A DNA stretch of 64,000 bases from C-114 sp963719285 (lineage in GTDB: Bacteria; Chloroflexota; Limnocylindria; Limnocylindrales; CSP1-4), in NCBI GenBank assembly GCA_963719285.1, contig CAVRBO010000002.1, positions 124,001 through 188,000 of the forward strand, written 5' to 3'. The position numbers and the translations under genes were made by a program. This document shows, piece after piece, positions 59,737 through 64,000 of this stretch. A model generated the notes under the pieces. It searched no databases. It was not told the origin of the DNA and saw only the letters and a program-made list of their open reading frames with translations. Within the stretch, counting starts at the first letter, position 1. The number at the start of each line of letters is the position of its first letter.

Positions 59737-60027
59737 ATGCACGTGACCCCAGAGGCCATCCAGCATCTCCAGCATCTCCGCGAGGAGCGCGGGTTCGGCC
59801 CGGGCACCGGGGTGCGGTTCGTCCGCAAGGGCACGCGACTGGGGCTCACGTTCGTGCCGACCCCCGGGACGGGCGACCGGATCGTCCCGCGGGGCGACCT
59901 GCTGCTGTTCATCTCGAACGGGGTCGCGGATGCGTTCGAACGCTCCATCATCGATGCCAAGACGGATGAGTCCCGGACCTGGCTCGTGCTGCGGCCGAGC
60001 GGAGCTGCCACGCCCATCTCGCACTGA
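59737..60027 (+). CDS. Small HesB/IscA-fold-like protein without cysteines
   Basis: The 96-residue protein (MHVTPEAIQHLQHLREERG, TGVRFVRKGTRLGLTFVPT, DLLLFISNGVADAFERSIID) has the order of the HesB/IscA fold, including an N-terminal helix and a central beta-region, but contains no cysteine at all. It therefore could not bind an iron-sulfur cluster in the usual way. AAAGGAGCAACGC upstream of the ATG is the strongest ribosome site of this part of the window, so the start is secure. It follows the MarR gene after 99 bases. Function is unknown. Confidence 0.65.
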   Translation: MHVTPEAIQHLQHLREERGFGPGTGVRFVRKGTRLGLTFVPTPGTGDRIVPRGDLLLFISNGVADAFERSIIDAKTDESRTWLVLRPSGAATPISH

Positions 60028-60212
60028 CGGTCCGGCCCGGTCCCGCCCGAGTCGACCCCGTCCCGCCCGAGTCGACCCGGTTCGGGGATCGCCGACGATC
60101 CGGCCGGCCGGCGCCGCGCGCCTCGCGGCGTCCTGAGCGTCGGCGACCGGCGCCCTGACGTGCCTCGCAGGATGGACCATCCGGCTGGGCCAAGATACGG
60201 CATCATGCGGGG

Positions 60213-61460
60213 GTGGAGCTACCGGACGCGCCCGAGTCGCCGATCGCGGCCTCCGCCACGCCGGCGATCGACGTCCGGCCCATGTGGTCGCTCTGGCTGC
60301 TGGTCATCGCCCATGCCGTCAACCACGCCTACGCGGTCCTGCTCCCGCTGATCTACCTGAAGATCATCGATGAGTTCCGGGTCAGCGAGGGCCAGATCGC
60401 CTACCTCGCCGCGTTCGGGGCGGTCGTCTCCGGGCTCGTCCAGCTGTCGTTCGCGTCACTGACCCGCACCTTCTCCCGGCGGGTCCTGCTCGGGACCGGC
60501 GGCCTCCTGTTCGGCGGCGGGTTCGCGGCCCAGGCGCTGGCCTCCGGTTTCGGGACGTTCGCGATCCCCAGCGTGCTCTCGCGGATCGGCGCCGCGCCGC
60601 AGCACCCGGTCGGGAACGGCCTCCTCGCCGAGCAGTTCCCGCCGCAGCGGCGCGGCTTCGCGATCAGTGCCCACATCGCCGGCGGCAACGTCGGGACGGT
60701 CATCGTCGCGATCATCGGGGCGCCGATGATCCTGGCCTTCGGCTGGCGGGTCACCTCCGTGCTGTTCGGCATCCCCGCGATCGTGATCGCCATCGCGATG
60801 CTCATCCTCATCCGCGAGGACGGCACGGACCGGCTCGCGGCCCGCGCTCACGGGAGCGTCCGCGACGCGTTCCGCCAGATCTGGCGCGACCGCGACCTGC
60901 GCTGGCTGTACCTCACCTCGATCCTCGGCGGCGGCGGCCGCGGCCTCGGGGTCGCGAACCTGTTCGCGCTGCTCTACCTGACCAAGGTGATCGGGCTCGG
61001 CGACGACCTGTCCGGGGCGATGTACGGCGCACTCATCGTCTTCTCCGTGCCCACGCCGCTCATCGCCGGCTGGCTGTCGGACAGGATCGGCCGCAAGCCG
61101 CTCATCGTCGGCGTGTACGTCGGCGGCGCGATCGGGTTCAGCGCGTTCATCCTCGCGGGTTCGAGCCTGGTCGGGCTATGGGTCGGCATCGTGATCATGG
61201 GCATGTTCAGCTTCGCCGAGAGCCCGCAGCTGCAGGCGCTCCTCGCCGACATCGCCCCGATCGGGATCCGCGACGCGGCCTTCGCGGCGTACTTCACGCT
61301 CGCGTTCGGGGTCGGGTCGCTGTGGGTCGCCGGGTACGGCGTGATCATCGACGGCCTGGGTAACGCGACGGGCATCCCGATCGTGTTCGCGGTCATGGCC
61401 GCGACGTTCATCCTGGCCGCTGTGGCGACCCTGCCGATCCGCGCCGACCGACGCGACTGA
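60213..61460 (+). CDS. MFS transporter
   Basis: The 415-residue protein has twelve predicted helices in two bundles. N-terminal: LWLLVIAHAVNHAYAVLLPL, IAYLAAFGAVVSGLVQLSFA, RRVLLGTGGLLFGGGFAAQA, and GNVGTVIVAIIGAPMILAFG. A cytoplasmic loop follows near 195-225 (HGSVRDAFRQIWRDRDLRWL). C-terminal: SGAMYGALIVFSVPTPLIAG followed by the conserved loop WLSDRIGRKPLIVG. The loop DRxGRK is the MFS signature. The substrate is unknown. It starts at ATG 60213; an upstream TACGGC is a weak promoter candidate. Confidence 0.85.
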   Translation: MELPDAPESPIAASATPAIDVRPMWSLWLLVIAHAVNHAYAVLLPLIYLKIIDEFRVSEGQIAYLAAFGAVVSGLVQLSFASLTRTFSRRVLLGTGGLLFGGGFAAQALASGFGTFAIPSVLSRIGAAPQHPVGNGLLAEQFPPQRRGFAISAHIAGGNVGTVIVAIIGAPMILAFGWRVTSVLFGIPAIVIAIAMLILIREDGTDRLAARAHGSVRDAFRQIWRDRDLRWLYLTSILGGGGRGLGVANLFALLYLTKVIGLGDDLSGAMYGALIVFSVPTPLIAGWLSDRIGRKPLIVGVYVGGAIGFSAFILAGSSLVGLWVGIVIMGMFSFAESPQLQALLADIAPIGIRDAAFAAYFTLAFGVGSLWVAGYGVIIDGLGNATGIPIVFAVMAATFILAAVATLPIRADRRD

Positions 61461-61544
61461 CGCGCCCTGCGGACCGTCCGCCGGCGCGACCCCCTCCGAG
61501 CCCTACCATGAGCGCGCTCGAGCAGGACTGAGAGGCGGACCGTC

Positions 61545-62765
61545 ATGAGGATCCTCGTCGTCGGGGCTGGGGGAGTCGGCAGCGCCGTGGCGCCGATCGC
61601 CGCGCGACGCGACTTCTTCGAGCGTTGCGTCGTCGCCGACTACGATGCCGCCCGCGCTGCGACGACCGTCGCGCGCGTCGGGGATCCGCGGTTCGCCGCC
61701 GCGCGCGTGGACGCCTCGTCCTCAGACGCCGTCGCCGCCCTCTGCCGGGAGCACGGGATCACCCACGTCCTGAACGCCGTGGATCCGCGCTTCGTCATGC
61801 CGATCTTCGATGGCGCCTTCGCCGCGGGCGCGGACTACCTGGACATGGCGATGAGCCTCTCGAAACCCCACCCCGAGCAGCCCTACGCCCTGCCGGGCAT
61901 CAAGCTCGGGGACGAGCAGTTCGCCCGGGCCGATGCGTGGTCGTCGGCCGGTCGCCTCGCGCTCGTCGGCATCGGCGTCGAGCCCGGTCTGTCGGACGTC
62001 TTCGCCCGTTATGCCGCCGATCACCTGTTCTCGGAGATCGATGAGCTGGGCGTCCGCGACGGTGCCAACCTCGTGGTCGACGGCTACGACTTCGCTCCCT
62101 CGTTCAGCATCTGGACCACGATCGAGGAGTGCCTGAACCCGCCCGTCATCTGGGAAGAGGGCCGCGGCTGGTACACGACGCCTCCGTTCAGCGAGCCCGA
62201 GACCTTCGACTTCCCCGAGGGCATCGGCCCGGTCGAGTGCGTCAACGTCGAGCACGAGGAGGTCCTCCTCATGCCCCGCTGGGTCAAGGCGAAGCGAGCC
62301 ACGTTCAAGTACGGCCTCGGCACCGAGTTCATCACGGTGCTCCAGGTCCTCCACATGCTCGGCCTCGACCGGACGGCGAAGGTTCGGGTGGGTGGGGTGG
62401 AGGTCTCGCCGCGGGACGTCGTGGCCGCCTGCCTTCCGGACCCGGCCACGCTCGGCGACCGGATGCACGGCAAGACCTGCGCGGGGCTGTGGGTGACTGG
62501 CAAGGGCAAGGACGGCGAGCCTCGCGCGGTCTACCTCTACCACGTCGTGGACAATGCCCGGTCGATGGCCGAGTACGGCTCCCAGGCGGTCGTCTGGCAG
62601 ACCGCGATCAACCCTGTGATCGCGCTTGAGCTCCTGGCCGGCGGCACCTGGGCGGGGACCGGCGTGCTCGGGCCGGAGGCCTTCGATGCGGTGCCGTTCC
62701 TCGACCTGCTGACCGCCTACGGTTCTCCGTGGGGGATGGAGGAGCGGACGCCCGCTTCGGCTTGA
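61545..62765 (+). CDS. Saccharopine dehydrogenase-like oxidoreductase
   Basis: The 406-residue protein starts MRILVVGAGGVGSAVAPIAA, an NAD(P)-binding motif, then VVADYDAARAATTVARVGDP, HVLNAVDPRFVMPIFDGAFA and YLDMAMSLSKPHPEQPYALPG near 108. The catalytic-domain segment is LVGIGVEPGLSDVFARYAAD, followed by FKYGLGTEFITVLQVLHMLG and an end TAYGSPWGMEERTPA. It belongs to the saccharopine dehydrogenase and homospermidine synthase-like superfamily. Substrates include amino acids and polyamines; this member cannot be fixed more precisely. GAGGCG lies just upstream of the start. Confidence 0.82.
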   Translation: MRILVVGAGGVGSAVAPIAARRDFFERCVVADYDAARAATTVARVGDPRFAAARVDASSSDAVAALCREHGITHVLNAVDPRFVMPIFDGAFAAGADYLDMAMSLSKPHPEQPYALPGIKLGDEQFARADAWSSAGRLALVGIGVEPGLSDVFARYAADHLFSEIDELGVRDGANLVVDGYDFAPSFSIWTTIEECLNPPVIWEEGRGWYTTPPFSEPETFDFPEGIGPVECVNVEHEEVLLMPRWVKAKRATFKYGLGTEFITVLQVLHMLGLDRTAKVRVGGVEVSPRDVVAACLPDPATLGDRMHGKTCAGLWVTGKGKDGEPRAVYLYHVVDNARSMAEYGSQAVVWQTAINPVIALELLAGGTWAGTGVLGPEAFDAVPFLDLLTAYGSPWGMEERTPASA

Positions 62766-63108
62766 GGCCCGGCCGGAGGAGGGCGCCGCGCCGCGGACCT
62801 GGCCGGCGTGGGCCGGCACGCCGCGGACCTGCCGGCGGAGGGGCGCCGAGCGGATCTGGCCGGCACATCCGGCCAGATGCAAACCTCGTGATCACGGGGC
62901 CGGCTGCCGAGGCCGTCAGGCTCATTTCGACACTGCCTCGGATCGCCGGATAGCCGTCAGGAGCTAACCAGCCGGCTGGACCGGCCGCGTCAAGCGCGGG
63001 TCCGGGTGGCCGAGCCTGCCTCGAGATCGCTCAGGTTGCATCTGGCCGGAAAGGCGCCACCCGGATGGGCCATCTGCTCGGTACGTGGACCGGTGGTCGG
63101 TTCCCCCG
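62766..63108. other. Gene-free interval with hairpin
   Basis: This 343-base stretch between convergent genes is rich in GCCGGC and GCCGCGGACCT repeats. A perfect 10-bp hairpin, ATCTGGCCGG at 62854-62863 and CCGGCCAGAT at 62869-62878 with a 5-base loop, stands near its start, but no run of T follows. The rest has no gene. Confidence 0.6.
62854..62878. repeat. Perfect 10-bp inverted repeat
   Basis: ATCTGGCCGG and CCGGCCAGAT with the loop CACAT form a 25-base hairpin 89 bases after the saccharopine dehydrogenase-like gene. It may be a factor-dependent terminator or an RNA-stabilising stem. Confidence 0.6.
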
Positions 63109-63471
63109 TCACTTCGGCGCGAGGGCGCTGCCGACGGCGATCCCGCGCTCGAGCCAGCCGTCCAGTGCCGCGTCGTCGCCCACGACATCGGCTGGCAGGA
63201 CGATGTAGTCGCCCATGGGGCGACCGGGCATCGGCTCGAACGGTCCGGCCCCGGGCAGCGCGAGCGCCTCGGCTTTGGCGTCGCCGGTGAGGCGGACGAA
63301 CCACCGGCCCGCGTGCAACCCGGTCACCATGTTGCCATTCACGAAGCCGGCGATCTCGCCGAACATCTTGCGCCGGGCGATCTCCGGATGGCGATCCGTG
63401 ACTTCCGCGAACCGCTCGGCCAACTCGGCCGGCGAGCGTTCCCAGTGCATCGAACCCTTCTCGGCTGGCAT
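63109..63471 (-). CDS. TfoX N-terminal domain protein
   Basis: The 120-residue protein fits the TfoX/Sxy N-terminal domain: DRHPEIARRKMFGEIAGFVN near 25 (the KMFGE core of the family), GLHAGRWFVRLTGDAKAEAL and GRPMGDYIVLPADVVGDDA. In enteric bacteria full TfoX activates competence; stand-alone N-domains are widespread and unassigned. It faces the saccharopine dehydrogenase-like gene and lies 87 bases from tRNA-Pro(CGG). The start is ATG 63471. Confidence 0.85.
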   Translation of the reverse strand: MPAEKGSMHWERSPAELAERFAEVTDRHPEIARRKMFGEIAGFVNGNMVTGLHAGRWFVRLTGDAKAEALALPGAGPFEPMPGRPMGDYIVLPADVVGDDAALDGWLERGIAVGSALAPK

Positions 63472-63557
63472 CGCGGCTCTCCTGGTGCGTGGCGCACCAA
63501 GGGTACGCCGACCGTCTGAGGTATCATCCGTCGGCTCTGCAAACGAGCATTTTCGGT

Positions 63558-63634
<77 letters not shown>

Positions 63635-63929
63635 TTTACGGATATTCCGACCACCTCCGGCAGCGCTGCTCCGAGACCGTGTCGGACAGCGCCGGCAGCG
63701 ACCGCATCGTGCCGTCGGCCTGGCTCCACCGCTGGCCGTCGCCCGGAGCTCCGTGCCGGTCGACCCGCGCGGTGTTCGTCGCCGGGACCTGCTCGGCGGC
63801 CTGATCCACGAGTACCACGGCGCCGCGGCATGAGCGAATCGGGGTTTCTGATCCCCACGCCCTGTCCTTCGCCCCTTGCATCGGGCGCTTCCGATGCATA
63901 GACTAGTCTCAGACCAGATGGAGTGTGGA
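63635..63929. other. Interval between tRNA-Pro(CGG) and the antitoxin
   Basis: About 295 bases have only short open frames without ribosome sites or family similarity; I see no gene. The perfect palindrome AGACTAGTCT at 63900-63909 lies near its end. Confidence 0.55.
63900..63909. promoter_or_regulatory. Palindrome upstream of the antitoxin gene
   Basis: AGACTAGTCT is a perfect 10-base palindrome 20 bases before the antitoxin ATG at 63930. Phd-type antitoxins repress their own operon through short palindromes, so it is a candidate operator. Confidence 0.45.
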
Positions 63930-64000
63930 ATGCGACGGATCGGTGCGTATGAAGCGAAGACCCACCTTCCCCGACTGCTGGACGAGGTAGCCGGCGGGGA
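63930..64000 (+). CDS. Phd/YefM-family antitoxin, N-terminal part (cut by window end)
   Basis: From ATG 63930 the frame reads MRRIGAYEAKTHLPRLLDEV, the classic first helix-strand of prevent-host-death antitoxins (AYEAKTHLPRLLDEV), and runs off the window. An in-frame ATG at 63918 is possible, but GGAGTGTGGA precedes 63930 and family members start at this residue. A toxin gene of VapC or Doc type would be expected just outside the window. The pair sits close to tRNA-Pro(CGG), a common spot for accessory modules. Confidence 0.75.
   Translation, partial: MRRIGAYEAKTHLPRLLDEVAGG

Overview
The window is very GC-rich bacterial chromosome with dense genes, frequent four-base ATGA/GTGA overlaps and many short leaders. 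The gene repertoire and style would fit a high-GC Chloroflexota (Limnocylindria-like) or an actinobacterial-type genome. The Chloroflexota reading is an inference from gene style only; there is no rRNA or marker gene here that settles it.

Region 1 (1-24,030) is a surface-polysaccharide locus. It starts with the 3' end of a FlgD-Ig-like protein and an IS110-type insertion sequence, then a polyprenol-phosphate sugar synthase and a GT4 glycosyltransferase. From 6,893 to 19,587 runs a tightly overlapped gene set with the five steps expected for UDP-2,3-diacetamido-2,3-dideoxy-mannuronate (WbpD-, WbpE-, WbpB-, WbpA- and WbpI-like), three GT4 enzymes and a 1,056-residue three-module glycosyltransferase. 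A convergent Wzm/Wzt-type ABC exporter follows, whose permease frame is interrupted five times. A further GT4 and a second UDP-sugar dehydrogenase close the locus.

Region 2 (24,107-34,191) is housekeeping and envelope: a multi-parvulin foldase, mazG-rph-rdgB, three methyltransferases, two lipoproteins (one a seven-bladed Kelch protein) and a small alpha/beta-barrel protein divergent from a MarR regulator.

Region 3 (about 35,300-43,128) is an accessory island at tRNA-Pro(UGG). The intact tRNA (43,052-43,128) sits beside a tyrosine recombinase. Leftward lie two clear copies of the tRNA 5' half (36,211 and 37,944) followed by a shared ~80-bp segment, plus a decayed copy of that segment near 35,300. 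This reads as successive integrations into one anticodon loop. Cargo includes a broken Fic gene without its catalytic histidine, a secreted protein and a replication-relaxation-like gene.

Region 4 (43,370-57,730) holds a C39-like secreted protein, a homocysteine methyltransferase, an arsenic/organoarsenical cluster (arsN2-arsM diverging from arsR-arsN1-eamA-arsC), a flavin oxidoreductase, a GGDEF protein, a trans-sulfuration enzyme, a ResB protein and a frameshifted glutamine synthetase. Region 5 (57,777-64,000) has a GT4, a MarR regulator, a cysteine-free IscA-fold protein, an MFS transporter, a saccharopine-dehydrogenase-like protein, a TfoX-N protein, tRNA-Pro(CGG) and the start of a Phd-type antitoxin cut by the window edge.
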